64,000 nt of DNA from Cochliopodium minus (GCA_024220525.1 JAMYWO010000022.1:76007-140006); one strand, 5' to 3'; shown: positions 45,628 to 58,693, numbered from the stretch's first letter. The notes: generated by a model not told the origin, from the sequence alone. Numbers and translations: made by a program.

Positions 45628-48362
45628 CACATCCCTCTATTATTTTGTTCCTTGCTAGATCAGGAGTGAGAATTGGCTCGAATCCCTTCGAACGAAGCTT
45701 CAACATCGCCCAGTTCACCAATGCGAGCTCCAACAATGCTCCCTCATTTTTCAAGTAATAGAAATTTTGACCTGTAACGGACGCTCTAATGAAATAAAAA
45801 AAAATAAAAAATAAAAAATATAAAAATAAAGAATAAAAAATAAAAATAAATAAACAAATTTAAATAAATTAAAAAATAATAAGAAAATGAAAATTTTTAA
45901 AAGAAATTTAATTAAAAAATAAATTTTAATTTAAAAATAAAATAAAAATAAAAATATTAAGAAATAAAAAAGAAAAACGTAAAAAAATAAAAAATTGAAA
46001 AAAAATTTATATTGAAAAAATGTAATTAAAAAAAAATATAGAATGTAAAAGTAAAATAAAATTATTAAAAAATAAAATTAAAAAAAATTTATAATAAAAA
46101 AATGATTCAATTGAATGATTTATGTTTACCCAGTCTCTTGGTCGAACAAGTTTTTCCTCTTCCCAATTTCGAAGTGGTCTCTCACAGTACAAGGTTTGTT
46201 CAATCCGTGTTGCTCCAAAAGTTTGTCACATTCACTTATTGTAAACGGAGTTTTGTCTTTCTGTAAACAAAAATTAAATTTATTTAAATATTTTATTTTA
46301 TTTTTTTATTTTTTTATTTTTTTTTTTAATTGTTTCTATTTCATTTTTCTATTTCATTGTTAATTTTTTCAATTTATTTTTTATTATTTAAATTTATTTT
46401 TTTAAAATATTTTTATTAATTTGTATTAAAATATTGTAATATTATTGTAAATATTATTATATTAAATTTTTAATTTACTTAATATTATTTGAATAATTAT
46501 TTTTATTTTTATTTTTATTTATTTTTAATTTATTATGATTTATTTTTGATTTATTTTTTATTTTTCAAATTAAATATTATTTATTTAAAATATTTTTTTA
46601 AATATATATTTTTTTTTTTACCATTCTTTCTTGGATGACGGGAGGATGATCACCAACCAAAGCAACAATGACAGCATTCTCCTCAGGACCCAAAGGGGCA
46701 TCAGGATGGGTATAGTTGGGAATCTTCTTTGCCAATTCAGACAAAGCAGGGCCTATCTCCTCCAGCTTCTCTTCCAAATCTGCCAACTCTGTTTTTGCTC
46801 TTTTTGACTCCTCTATGAGCTCCACGTTCTTCCCCTCTAATTTAAACCCAAAAAAAAAAAATTTTTGAGAAATTAAAAATTTAAAATTATTAAAAAAAAA
46901 AAAAAATGAAACAAAAAAATATTTAATTTTAAATATAAATAGAACAGAAAATTATTAAAAGAGAATAAATATTGATATTGAAATAAAAATAAAAAAATTG
47001 ATTTTGAAAAAAAATTATTTCAAATAAATTTGAAAATAGGTTTAGATATAGAAAACATTCATTTTAAAAAAAATAAACAGAAAAAATGGTAAAAATTTAA
47101 GAAATGAAGAAAATGTTTTAATTTAAAAAAATGAAAATTTCGAAAGTTTTCAAAATTTTTTTTTTACCCTTTTTTAACTTTTGAGTGATTTGGTTACGTA
47201 GATTTCTTATGTGATTGATCTGGGTGATGAGATCTCTTTGTTTGTCATACATGTCGACCACCTTTTGAGGGTCACTGTCACTCTTCCTGTGTTTGGCGTT
47301 GGAGATCACTTTGCCCACATCTTCCTTCCATTCTTTGAAGGGGAAATGTATCTTTTTATCTAAAATTAATAGATTAGGGTATTGAATTTCAAGAGTCAGA
47401 ATATGTGATATTTTATTTTTTATTTCCTTGAATTAATCCAAATTTTTTAGCATTAAATTTTTTGAGTTCTATTTATATCAGATCATTTCAAGTATAATGC
47501 TTTAATTCGTTGTAATAAATAATTGAAACCACTTTATCTTTATAATGCATGCAATTGATTCTACAAAAACATATTTTGGGGGTGCTCACTATGCCCCCAA
47601 ATAAACATATCTTTATTAGAAAGAGAAATATTTAATTTTTTGATTTAATTTCAATTCGATTCTTGGTATTTACTGCTCGAAAGATTTATAAAAAAAAAAA
47701 ATTTGATATTAAGATTGTAGATATGCTCAAAAAATGTTTAAGAAATGATATGTGAAAATCAAATGAAATTTCATTCAATCAAATTTTTGAGATCTGTTTA
47801 TATATAAGATGTTTTCCAAGATACTTAATTCAAAATGTGGTGATAACTTAGATTGATCACATTATCTTTTTATTCATTTTTATGATTCTTTCTTTTAAAA
47901 AAATTTATTTTTAAAAGGGCTTTGATATATTCACAAAAGTTGGCATTAGAAAATGATTGTGGTCTTATGATCTGTTTTTATCTCATTATTCCCAGATTAT
48001 TAACATCTGTTTTTTAAAAAAGTGAATATTATTTTTTTACTTTCGATTTCTTTTGTTTACTCTTTTCACTATAAAGTATATGGAAGGATTCAATCAATAT
48101 TTGAATATATAATCACTGTATTATGATGAATTAATACCTTCTCTTTGCAATTTAAATAACAATGAAATATCTTCTCAATATAAAGTTTATATTCCAATCT
48201 TGTTATTTATATTCAAAGAGCTGTTTAAATATTTATTGATAAAAGGGATAAATGGTATTAGGGGAACATGTTCTTACTTTCTTTGATTTGTGTGCAAAAA
48301 TTCTTTGTGGAGAAAAAATTTAATTTGTTAGATTTGATTGTGTTCTTGAAAAATCCTTTCAT
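45628..48362 (-). CDS. Mitochondrial seryl-tRNA synthetase, N-terminal half
   Basis: Exons 48362-48278, 47359-47168, 46836-46622, 46260-46130 and 45785-45628 join in phase. Exon 1 is a presequence (MKGFFKNTIKSNKLNFFSTK). Exons 2-3 form the coiled-coil tRNA-binding arm (DVGKVISNAKHRKSDSD, HIRNLRNQITQKLKKG). Then come IPNYTHPDAPLGPEENA, VRDHFEIGKRKNLFDQETG, ASVTGQNFYYLKNEGALLE and GFEPILTPDLARNKIIEGC, matching SerRS up to motif 1. The enzyme charges tRNA-Ser. Motifs 2 and 3 are missing: after the donor at 45627 the sequence is low complexity and then GLUG coding on the other strand. Intron 1 (48277-47360) is 918 nt, the largest in the window. The sequence between 48363 and 48662 is a divergent AT-rich promoter. 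Confidence 0.85.
47575..47601. other. GC-rich hairpin within SerRS intron 1
   Basis: TTTGGGGG (47575-47582), an 11-nt loop, then CCCCCAAA (47594-47601): a perfect 8-bp stem with five G-C pairs in otherwise very AT-rich DNA. It could be a small structured RNA element or a transcription pause. No family recognised. Confidence 0.4.
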
Positions 48363-48662
48363 TTTTTTTTTTTTTTAATAAAAATGAAAACAATTTGAAG
48401 AGAATTAAAGGATCAAGCAAGATCTTTAAATCTAAAAGGAAACAATCAAAAATTTATCTGTTTTCCTTTTATAATTCAAAAATATTTTTTAAACCAGAAA
48501 AAAATAGGATTTAATATTTTATGAAATTAGTAAAAGAAACTATAGAAAAGAACAAAATAAAGTGATTCAAAAATTTCATCTTTCTTGCAAAGTTAAATTT
48601 TTTTAATTTAATTAAATTGATTAACTAGATAATTTAAATAAATAAATAAAAAAATAAAAAAA

Positions 48663-50098
48663 ATGGTAAGAAAAATTTATTCCTTTAAAAATAAAATTAA
48701 TTTTAACCTTTGTGCCAAAAGGATTTAGAATTTCCTAAGAAGAAAATTTTTTTAATCAATCTCAACACCCAGAATACATTTGAATGGGAAGATGAATTAG
48801 ACAAGGACATAAAATGGAAATTAAAATTTTTTCCTAGTGGAGAAAACTGTCATTCAATCTTGTTAGAAGAATTAAAAGTATCTGAAAATAATGGGGTAGA
48901 GATAGATATCGATTTACATATAAAATTCATTAACAATGATCCCATTGAAAGTAGACAATTGAAAGGTAATAAAAAAAAACAAACTTTAAATTTTTCTTCT
49001 TTTATTTTTTTTTTTTTTTTTATTTCAGTAAAATCATTCAAGCTTTCCAAAGAGAAAAGAGAAAATGGGTATATGAATTTAACGAATTTACAAAAATTAG
49101 ACTGGAGATTCCGAAATGAGGATGATGATGTTAGAATTGAACTTTCAATAGAGTATGTGGTGGAATATGATTTCTTAAAGAATGAACTAGTAGAGATCAA
49201 TTTATATGAGAATCATGAAGACTACAATCTGAAATTCGAAGAAATAGAGAAATTAGAAGATGGTAAAGATTAAAAAAAAAAGAAAATAGGAAATTAAAAT
49301 TCATAACATAAAATTAATTTTATATAATTATCATTTAAAGATATAGAATTTGAGTATATAAATATGGAATTTGTCGATACTTTTTTCGAAGTGGATTTTG
49401 AAAATATGAAATTCCCATTGACCAAATTTCATTATTTCAATCAACTGCCAAAATATTTAAAAGAAGAGGTTTGGTCATATTTAAGCATGAAAGAATACTT
49501 CAGGGCAAGAAGAGTGAGCAAAGCATGGAAAAAAGGAATTGAAGAACCCACTTCAAAGGAACTTCAAATTAAATACCAAAAAGGCTTGTCAAATGTTAAA
49601 ACAATGATCGATCCTTTCCTCCACGAAAGTCACAACTCCTCTGTTAATATTTTGAGGGATCTAATGCCATTTTTTATTATAAATTTAACATGTTGTTCTT
49701 CTTTTAATTTTTGGGAAGACTATTTCCAAAAATTATTTTTTTTTTCTTGTTTAAGCAACTATGGTTCCAATTTGGGCAGATTGTTACTTCACATTTTTGT
49801 TGCGTTTCCCTGCTTTCTAGCTTTCTTTCCTTTTTATTTAGTTTACCTTCTTTATGAATCATTATACTTTACAATTACATGTTACTTCAAAAAAGTGAAA
49901 TGTGGTTTCCAATTTATTAGAAGAAATAATAGACCAATGAGTGAAATAAATCACTTGTATGATCCTCCTTTTTCAAAAAAACGGACTACCAAAGAGATTG
50001 TTGTGGGTTTGGAAAATGAGCCATTACAAAAAGCCCCCTTTTTCCTTCTTTCGCATTATTTTTGTTGCTCAAGAATCATATCAAAAAGAATTCGATAA
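48663..50098 (+). CDS. MATH-like / F-box / hydrophobic-segment protein
   Basis: Exons 48663-48665 (the ATG alone), 48722-48965, 49029-49262 and 49341-50098 sum to 1,239 nt, 412 residues. The N-terminal 150 residues look like a MATH (TRAF-like) sandwich: DIKWKLKFFPSGENCHSILL, then GYMNLTNLQKLDWRFRNEDD and DVRIELSIEYVVEY. An acidic linker precedes an F-box (LPKYLKEEVWSYLSMKEYF then RARRVSKAWKKGI). The C-terminus has hydrophobic helices (LRDLMPFFIINLTCC, LLLHIFVAFPCFLAFFPFYL) and a Cys-rich patch. Inferred: a membrane-associated SCF receptor using MATH for substrate binding. MATH is more usually paired with BTB. The ATG-only first exon is followed by a good donor (GTAAGA). Confidence 0.72.
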
Positions 50099-50181
50099 TA
50101 AATTTAAAAAATTAAAAAAAAAATTAAATAAAATTTTATTAATTATCAAACAAAGAAAAAACAATTCCAAAAAAAAAAGAA

Positions 50182-53100
50182 TTAATTTTCTTCAATCTTT
50201 ATAGAAGTATCTTCAAATTCCTTTTCCATGTTTTTGTTTGCAAAACGTCCCTTATTGTTGTTGTTCTCGTTGTTTTTAACAGAAGTAGATTGGCCACCAA
50301 ATCTTCCCTTAGATTTGACAGGAGGAGTATCTTCATTCCTTTATTTATAAAATAAATTATTAATATAAAAAGTTTTGATTTAAAATAAAAGTTTTGAATG
50401 AAAAAAATAATAAAAAGAATTTAATGTTTTAAAAATAACAATTTTGATTAATAAAATTAATAAATTTGTTAATTTATTTTTTTTTTTCGAGAAAAATCTT
50501 ACTTGGAGACGGAAGAAGATTGACCACCAAATCTTCCCTTAGTTTTGATGGGAGGAGTATCTTCATTGGTTTTGGAGACGGAAGAAGATTGACCACCAAA
50601 TCTTCCTTTTGTTTTGATGGGAGGAGTATCTTCGTTGGTTTTGGAGACGGAAGCGGATTGACCACCAAATCTTCCCTTTGAACTTTTGGGTGCATCGTCA
50701 TCTCTCATCTTTATTAAAATATGAAAATAAAAAAGAAAATTAAAAGATTAAAAAAAAATCTAAAAAAATTTTGAAAAATAAAAAATTAAAAATAAACAAT
50801 AAAAAATATAATATTAATAAAAAATAATATTAATAAATAAAAATAAATACTGGATCTTTATTAAAATATGAAAATATAAAAATAAAATCAAAACATTAAA
50901 TAAAGATTTAAAAAAATTTTGAAATATAAAATAAAATGTAAAAAGAACAAATAAAAATGAAAAAATTTTTAATAATAAAATGAAATGTAAAATAATATAA
51001 AAAAACAAATAATCTTAATTTAAAAAATAAAAAGAAAAAATATCAATGAAAAATAAAAATAATAAAATATGTAAAATTAAAAATAAATTGATAAAAAAAT
51101 ATTTACACTTTGTGTTCCTTTTGAGGACATGTCAGATCTTCCACTTTTACTTGCAGTGTTCATTGTAGACTTGCTTTGGGACTGAGCTTGATTAGGAACG
51201 AACAAAGCAAAGGTGAGGATGGACAAAGGTAATATTTCTGTTATTATTGTCAGTCCGAAAATAGAGTCACTGTTTGCAGTTCTATAATTTTTGAAAGAAA
51301 AAAAAAAAATAAAAAAACGAAAAAATAAAAAACGTAAATAATAAAAATAAAGTAAAATAAAATGAAATAAAAAATAAAACAAAAAATATAAAATAAAAAT
51401 AAAAAGTAAAAATGATGAATAAAACAAAGATAAAATAAACATATAAAAAACAAAAAACAAAAAATATGAGTAATAAAATAAAATAAAAATGACAAGAAAT
51501 AAAGTAAAAAGAAAAATAATGTTAAAAAATAAAAAATAAAGCAAAAAATATAAAATAAAAAATAAAAATGACAAGAAATAAAAAAGTAAAAACAAAAAAT
51601 AAAATAAAATAAAGAAATAAAAACAAAAAATGAAAAATAATTGCCTCCAAGCTAAAAATAAAGAGAAGGCACACAGACCAAGGAGAGCTATCAAAGTTAC
51701 AGCGAGAATTACAGTGATTTTGACCAAAGTTTTGGAGATGACTTTGGCTCCTCTCATTTTCGCTCCTCGAACAGACTTGGAAAGAAGTTGGAATGCGAAA
51801 ACCACAGCAAAAATAGATGCTATTAAAGCGAAAATAGCTATGGTGACCAACAGTCCTCTGATTGTACGTTGCCTATCTATTTTTGGAAATTAAAATTTAA
51901 ATTTAATTTTTTTTCAATATTTTTTATTTTTTTAATTCAATTTTATTTAGTAATTAAGATTATTTTAAAAAAAAAATTTATTTATTCAAAGTGAAGTAAA
52001 GTGAAGATTAATAATTTTAAAAAATTTTGAATATTTAAGATAATATTTTTTTTTATAAGGGAAGTCCATAATTTAATTTTATTTTAAAATTAATTGAAGA
52101 ATTTGCAAATAATTTTGTATTTTTAAAAAAAAAAAAATTTTTTTATTCTTACCATCATTGCTCTTTAATGTTCCATTTAAGATGACCATGATGAAGAAAA
52201 AGACATAGAGAAGAATGTTGGTGAGAATGAAAGGAATTCTCAAGTGAGCCATGAAACGGGTGTCGATTTGTGTCGCAGTGGCAACAGCAGCCCAAAAGAA
52301 AATCAATGCAGAAACTGCAGAAAAGAAAAAGATGATGTGAAGAGTTGTCAGAAAAGTGAGACCAGCTGAGTCACTTAGAGATGTAATCCTAGAAGGGACC
52401 AACTCCTGCGAGGCCAGCAGGACAAAGTATATTCCTATTTTTTAAAAAAAAATAATAATAATAATAAAATTGATCATTTTAAAAGAAGAAAGTTTAAAAA
52501 ATAATAATAATAATAAAATTGATCATTTCAAAAGAATAAAGTTATTATATGTTAGTCTCAAAAAAAAAAGTAACAAAGTGTTTTCAAAAATAATCCTAAA
52601 GAATAATTTCTTTCTTTGAAATATTTTTTTTTTACATTTTTTTTTTTTTTTTGAAAGAAAATATTTTTTTTAGTACCTCTGTCTATTGCGTGCAAACATA
52701 CAAAAATCATTACGTATAACTGAAGAGAGATTTTTCCAGCAGTAGCATGCCAACCGACATCAATACCAGAAACGATGGCGATGATCCAAAACAAAGCTCC
52801 CAAAACGGAAAAGAAGGCGATCTGCCTATCCGACAAAAGGCTGGAGGCAATTCTTCTTGTCTTCCAATCAGTTGCAAGATTAACAGGAAACAAACGAACA
52901 GAAGTAGAGATATTGGTGCAAAGTTTGGAACCAATGGTCGACGTCACATTAAAGTTGGGAAACGCCAAAAAGTTTCGGAAATCTCTCGTTGTGGCCCATC
53001 CTTGCAAAGGAAAGTCTTTCGTAGCGATCGGAATGTCACTACGTTGAGAAAGACAAACCATGATGTTTATTTCGGAACTTGAGTTGGTGAGGAGATCTCT

Positions 53101-56100
53101 CCTTCTGTTGTAGTTGATGAGGTCGTCGCTGAGGACGATCGTTTCCAAGTCGTCCGGGAATGAAGGTGCTCCTCCTTCTACGGGGCTCATTTTTACTTCG
53201 ATACCGTCTCCTGTGAGTTGACCTATTCTAACATTAAATCCGTTTTGAACTACAGCGTACTCATTATTTTGACTTTGTAAAAGTTTGAAAGATGGATCGG
53301 CTAAGTAGATGAAGTCAATAAATTTGTTTCATTTTTTAATTGAATTAAATTTTTTTTTTACCTGAAATGACTGTTTGAGGTATTTGAAGTTGTGCAGCTC
53401 CTGCTGTAGTTACAGATACATCCACACAAAAGATATAAAAGGGAATGGATGTTTCAGAAACGATAACAGAAGCAATACCTAAAATAATTTAATCAGATAA
53501 AAATTGTTTAGTTTTTTAAAATTTTTTTCAGCGAAAATGTTGTTTACCAAGTTCTAAAGTTGCACTTTTTCCATTACAAAATCTAAAAACACCCAATTCA
53601 ACTTCATTTAAACTTTCATAACAATCTGTCGCGTTTGGTTTAATAGTGGTTGTCTTGTTGGTAGTAGAGTTGAATGTGGTGATGGTGGGGTTATAAAAAA
53701 TGGAGCTTGAATCGTTTTCAGAGCCATAGACATCCGAAAAAGTGAAATCACAGTCACACAAAAGAGGCAAGATGTAATTGGCAGTAGAATTAAATTGGCA
53801 AAGTTCAAAAGTCTTCATGGCATGAGAGGTTTCAAAGTAAATGGCTTCTTGTACACGTGTTTGAACATCTTGAAAATCCATGGCAAGTTGATAATCGTTC
53901 AAAGGAGACCAAATGTCGTTGATCCATTGAGGAACAAGTTTTTCGTATGGTTGTTTAGAAGGGGAAGACCATTTAAACAAATGTTGAACAGTACCATAAG
54001 GAGGATAACAGTTAGAAGTGATAGGTGTCAAACCATTGGTGATGTCAATGACTTGGTATGATAATCCATTCACATCACGAATGGAAGAGTTACAAGCAGA
54101 GGAATAAGGTCTCTCACATCCCAAGTAACTTTCACATTCACTTTGAGTGGTGGCTTTGTCGATCCAAGTTCCATTAATAGACTTGCAGTACGCTTGAGAA
54201 GCGTTCACGTTAACTCCGTCTGTCATGTTCAAACATCCAAAAAAAGAAGGAGCCAAGTTGAAAGGACAAACAAGACAAGATGTAGAATCAATGAATCCAG
54301 CGTTTGGAACGACACAGGCTGGAAATTTCTCCATTCCCTTACAAAATGGTTGACATTCTTCCACAGGGCAAGGTTCTGCTTTCCAAAAACATCTTTGGTT
54401 AATGATAGCATCAAAGTAACATTTTCCAGTATCCCCAAAGTTGAACAAAGAACAACTGTCACATTCTGTCTCTTTGAGATTGTCACAAGAAGCATAAGTG
54501 TATCCAGATTGTACACATTGATCTTTACTCAATTCAGGAAAGAGGCAGTAACCTTGATTTGGAGCAGTGGGTTCATCAATGTAAGTGTATAATATTTGCC
54601 AAAGCCCTCCATTCTTGTAACAAGAACATTCTGTCAATTTGGTTGAAACACAAGAGTCAACAAAGCTGTAGTATCTAGAGTCTGAAACACATTTCCCACA
54701 AGACTTTCCAACGCATTCTACCGGCTGTTCACAATCACTTCCATATTTAACTACTTTGTCTTGTGTGATACAAGTTGTTACATTATTACATTCAGGCTCA
54801 GTTAATAACTCTTTGAAAGGAGATCCGTTATCTTGATAGTTGGTGGGAAACAAGTAATTGAATCTGAAGTAAGGATTAAAAGGTGGATAAACAGTGAAGG
54901 AGTAACCGTAATTAGATGCATATTCATTATAATATAATCTCAAGTCAAGAAGTAACTTTGGGATTGTGTACAATGGGTCCATGTGTGAACACAAACTTTC
55001 AGAAAGAAGAGTGTTAACGTTGCAAACACCTGTACCATCTTCTTTTGTTGAAAAAACGGTGTATTTTTTGTCTATAGCAAGGGTCTCGTTGTAAGACAAG
55101 TCTGGGCAAATATTGTTCCAATATTTTATTCTTAATTCTTTAGATAAAGGATCGCTTGATTCATCATATTTTCCTTGGCAAATTTCATTGAAAAGGTAAA
55201 GTGAATCACTAGCAACTGGACAAAAACCAACGGAGGAAGAGGTGTTTGGAGTGATTATTGATCCAAAATAGGATACACAAATCTCTTTTGTTACATTGAT
55301 CCCCATTATAGCTTCATCAAGTATACATTTGTTGAGGGTTGGACTCCAAATAATAGGAAGATTGACAAACTTTCTTGAATCACAGTAGTATTGGTTGATA
55401 TTTATCGCACAAACAGACTTTGGAACACCTAGCTGAATACACAACTCTCCATTCCTGCAAACAGTACATTGAGGAAAAACGTTGACATCATAATCAGTGC
55501 TATCTATATATTGAATACATTCATCGATAGATGTTGTATATTTTCCTGATGCAGCACAAAACCCAACATTCTCGCAAGTTGATGCATTTTTATAAAAGGT
55601 GATTTGACCAGTAGGATCTAAGAATTGCGCTGAGCAAATTCTTCCATCTTCACAATTTTCGAACAAAGATATGCAACGGTCTGCTTTGGTTCTTGTCAAA
55701 AACTCTACAACAAAATCAGAAGAAGACATTTGTCTCAAATTCCATCTGTTTTTCCAATAATTCTCCACAACAGTAGGTAACCCTTTTTCCAAGAAACACT
55801 AGTAACAAAAAAAAATAGAATTAAAGTTTTTGATAGTAATCTAATTAAATGAATGAAAACTTACAACTTCAATATTTTCAGTTCCATCCAAAGAAGTACT
55901 GCAACTTCCTAATTCTCTGTTACATGAAGCACCATAAGGACACTCAGTACTGTCATTACAACTTACTCCCAATCCGTTATAACTGTTAAAACAAGACACT
56001 GCTTGAGCATATTGAGCAGAGGTAGTGGAATCACTGACAACCAAACTAAGAGCAGCATCACATCCTACCGTCGGATCGTTTTGGTTATTTAAAAGTGACC

Positions 56101-57680
56101 CGAAATCGCTGAGTGCTTGTGATGCTCTCTTGGAGTCTGTACAATTTGAAAAAGAGGCATTGGAGGCACTTGTATAAGTACTAACATCTATTGTTTGTAC
56201 TCTAGGACTGCAACCAACAGATCTTTTAAGTCTTTAACAAAAAAAATTGGCTTTAAATTTAAATTTTAAAAGTTGAGATATGCTTACGATGGATTACAAC
56301 AAGGATCGCTTGTCCAACTTTGTGACCCGTAATCTGAGAAACATCTAGTAGTGTTAAGAGTAACCTTGTTAGTAGTAACGTTGAATCTCTCATAAATGAA
56401 AGGAACGCATTTTCTCACTTCGAGGTTGTTCCAATGTATAGCAGTCTACCCAAACAAAAGTTTTTAAAAAAAAAAATAAAGATAAAAAAAAAATTTTACT
56501 TGAAAAATTCCTTCTTGAATGCAACCAAACCCATTCGTCAATCTTTCCAATGTGAAAGTTTCATAAATAGAATTTTCCAAGTCTTGTGTCATGATATAAG
56601 TAGAGTTGATAGAACAATGAATGGGAGTGTTCTTTGGTTTGACGCTGGAGATGGTGTTCAAAGGAACTTTCTTTGAACTTTCCAGAGAAAGTCCACTCAC
56701 TCCTGCTTGAAAATCCAAGAAGCAAGAAGACAAATCAGACAAGGATGGTTTTTGCGTCAATGCTGCTCCAAATCCGCTTCTCGTGAGAGATGTGATCATC
56801 ATGAATGAGATTTTGGAAGCATCCAAATCTTTTTCATTGAATGTAGAACTCACATTCCATCTATTATTAAAATTTTAAAAAGTGAATCTAATATATCATA
56901 GATGTAAAATGATAGATATATGGGATCAATCAATTTGAATAATAGATTTATTTGATTTATCCATTATTATTGAACAAGTTTTTTTTTTTTACCCTAATGA
57001 AGAGAATAATGCGGTCAATGGATCTTTTGTATGGGGAGGGATAGGGATCAGATAATCGTAATTTGTTGTGTATTCGTAGTTGGATTCGGAGGATCCTATC
57101 GATGCCACTGTATATTCCACATGAGTACATCTTTGTGTTTGTGATGTGCAATCCACAGGTGTGGAACTTAATAAAAGATTTGGGCATTTCAAAGTAAATG
57201 TTCCTTTTTTTTTTTGATATATTGTTAATTATCTCGGGTGCATTTTTCAATATTATGGTTTAGATCAATTTATACGTTAATATAAAGAGTATATTTTATA
57301 AATTAATATATTTTTAAAGTTATTCAATGTGTTCCTTATCATCAGAAATATATGAATATAATCTTACCCAATAACAAATTCATGGCATTGGAATAAGTCT
57401 GGCAAAATCCATTTTTGTTTATACAAGTTGGAATGGGACCCAAACAAATCGATGTTTTAGGATCAGAATTGGTATTGGTGAATGTCTGATTCAAATTGAT
57501 CAATCTAGTTCCATTGATGTAAATATTCTCATCAAAAGAAGTTTCAAAAATAACGGCTTCGAATTTTTCAGTTTCTCCCAATTGAAATGTTATTTGATCA
57601 TATGTTGTAGTGATAGGTTTTAATGAATATATGATGGTGATAAACAAAGATGCAAATAACAAAAGATTTCGCAGATTCAT
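50182..57680 (-). CDS. Giant Cys-rich seven-transmembrane receptor (1,817 residues)
   Basis: Thirteen exons: 57680-57368, 57203-56993, 56860-56500, 56445-56288, 56231-55865, 55798-53548, 53478-53362, 53300-52677, 52434-52153, 51876-51645, 51281-51107, 50708-50503, 50338-50182. The sum, 5,454 nt, is exactly 1,818 codons. A signal peptide (MNLRNLLLFASLFITIIYSL) precedes about 1,330 residues rich in Cys and N-glycosylation sites (for example CTVCRNGELCIQLG, CVGKSCGKCVSD). Seven helices follow: FFSVLGALFWIIAIVSG, LQLYVMIFVCLHAI, FLTTLHIIFFFSAVSALIFF, FILTNILLYVFFFIMVI, LVTIAIFALIASIFAVVFAF, ITVILAVTLIALLGLCAFSL, IITEILPLSILTFALFV. The cytosolic tail carries KGRFGGQS repeats. Intron 10 appears to be GC-AG. 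An orphan adhesion/GPCR-like receptor by layout; ligand and coupling unknown. Confidence 0.82.
50503..50703. repeat. Three tandem 69-nt coding repeats
   Basis: Units start at 50503, 50572 and 50641 and encode, on the minus strand, the 23-residue unit KGRFGGQSSSVSKTNEDTPP plus IKT. A further, more diverged unit lies across the last intron (50296-50338). They form the cytosolic tail of the large seven-helix receptor. Confidence 0.9.
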
Positions 57681-57850
57681 TTTTTTTTAATATATTTTTA
57701 AAATTTGGTGTTTGGAAGAGGGAGAATTAATTTTTGTTTATATCCTTATTGTATAAACATAGCCAGATTCTTTACGATTGATTATGTTTGTTCGATCAAG
57801 GAAAATATAAATTTTATAAAATAATCAATTAATCAAATTTAATATCTTGA

Positions 57851-58577
57851 TCATTTTTTTATTTCTTTTTCTTCTTCAATAACTATAGGATTAAACCAGT
57901 AAGTATTATCTTTTAAGAAAAAATTAAATTAATTTTTGGAAAATAAACAAAACAAATTTATAAAGTACCTTTTAATATATCTTGTCTGTACTCATAAATT
58001 CTGTTTGGTTTGTCGCCATAAGCTTTTTTTCAAAAATTTATTATTAAGAAATTTGTTGAAATAATTTTGAAGATTACCCATGTCATATTGGTAAGCAGTA
58101 ACTAATCCTAAAATAAAAATTGGGGCAATGATAAAGTTGGGTGGATCTGTAGTTAAAAAAAAATTATTAGTTTTAAATTTAATTATTTAAAAAAAAAAGA
58201 ATGACTTTTTTTAGCAATCTTCCCTAAAACAAAACCACTTGCTAATACAGACCAAGCCTTAATATAATTTTAGACAATTGTTTAACTAAAAAAAGGGAAA
58301 TTGTCTTACACCTCCAATCCATAATACAAGATCCCTCGAGAAAGCAACTTGCTAAAAAAAAAAGATTAACTGTTTCATCTCTTTTTAATTATTGAAAAAA
58401 AATTTTTTACAGTTGCCATTTGTAATCTTATCATTCTATCTTGGGATTCAATCATGGTCTTTTTTTGTTTTTCCATCATTTTCTCTTGATTCTCCAACAT
58501 TTCTATTTGAGATAATCAAATAATGAAAGATAATTAAAATACTGATTACTATCTGAAATACTATTGACTGCTCCCAT
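57851..58577 (-). CDS. PLGRKT: Plasminogen receptor (KT) homologue, PLGRKT
   Basis: Seven small exons (58577-58550, 58502-58411, 58351-58310, 58257-58206, 58146-58078, 58022-57969, 57909-57851) sum to 396 nt, 131 residues. It starts MGAVNSISD, then has a Met/Gln-rich helix (MLENQEKMMEKQKKTMIESQ, DRMIRLQMATQVAFSRD), two hydrophobic segments (WIGGAWSVLASGFVLGKIAK and NFIIAPIFILGLVTAYQYD), then AYGDKPNRIYEYRQDILK. This is the order and spacing of animal PLGRKT (147 residues), including the Met-rich N-terminus, the AxSRD/E turn and the YQYD motif. In animals it is a small two-pass membrane protein; its ancestral role is unknown. The animal C-terminal lysine is preserved (EIKK). Confidence 0.85.
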
Positions 58578-58693
58578 CTCAAAATTTCTTATTTTTTTTG
58601 GGCCAAATTTTTTTTATATTTTTCTTTCTGCAAGTTTATTCCTATCATCTCATTCTGCACATTACTTATTTAGGAATAAATGATTGATTTACT

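Noticed and set aside
45640-45760. Plus-strand reading that resembles a continuation of the GLUG gene
   Set aside because: The minus strand of the same bases reads VTGQNFYYLKNEGALLELAL, a clear SerRS segment joined in phase to upstream exons, so the plus-strand reading is a shadow.
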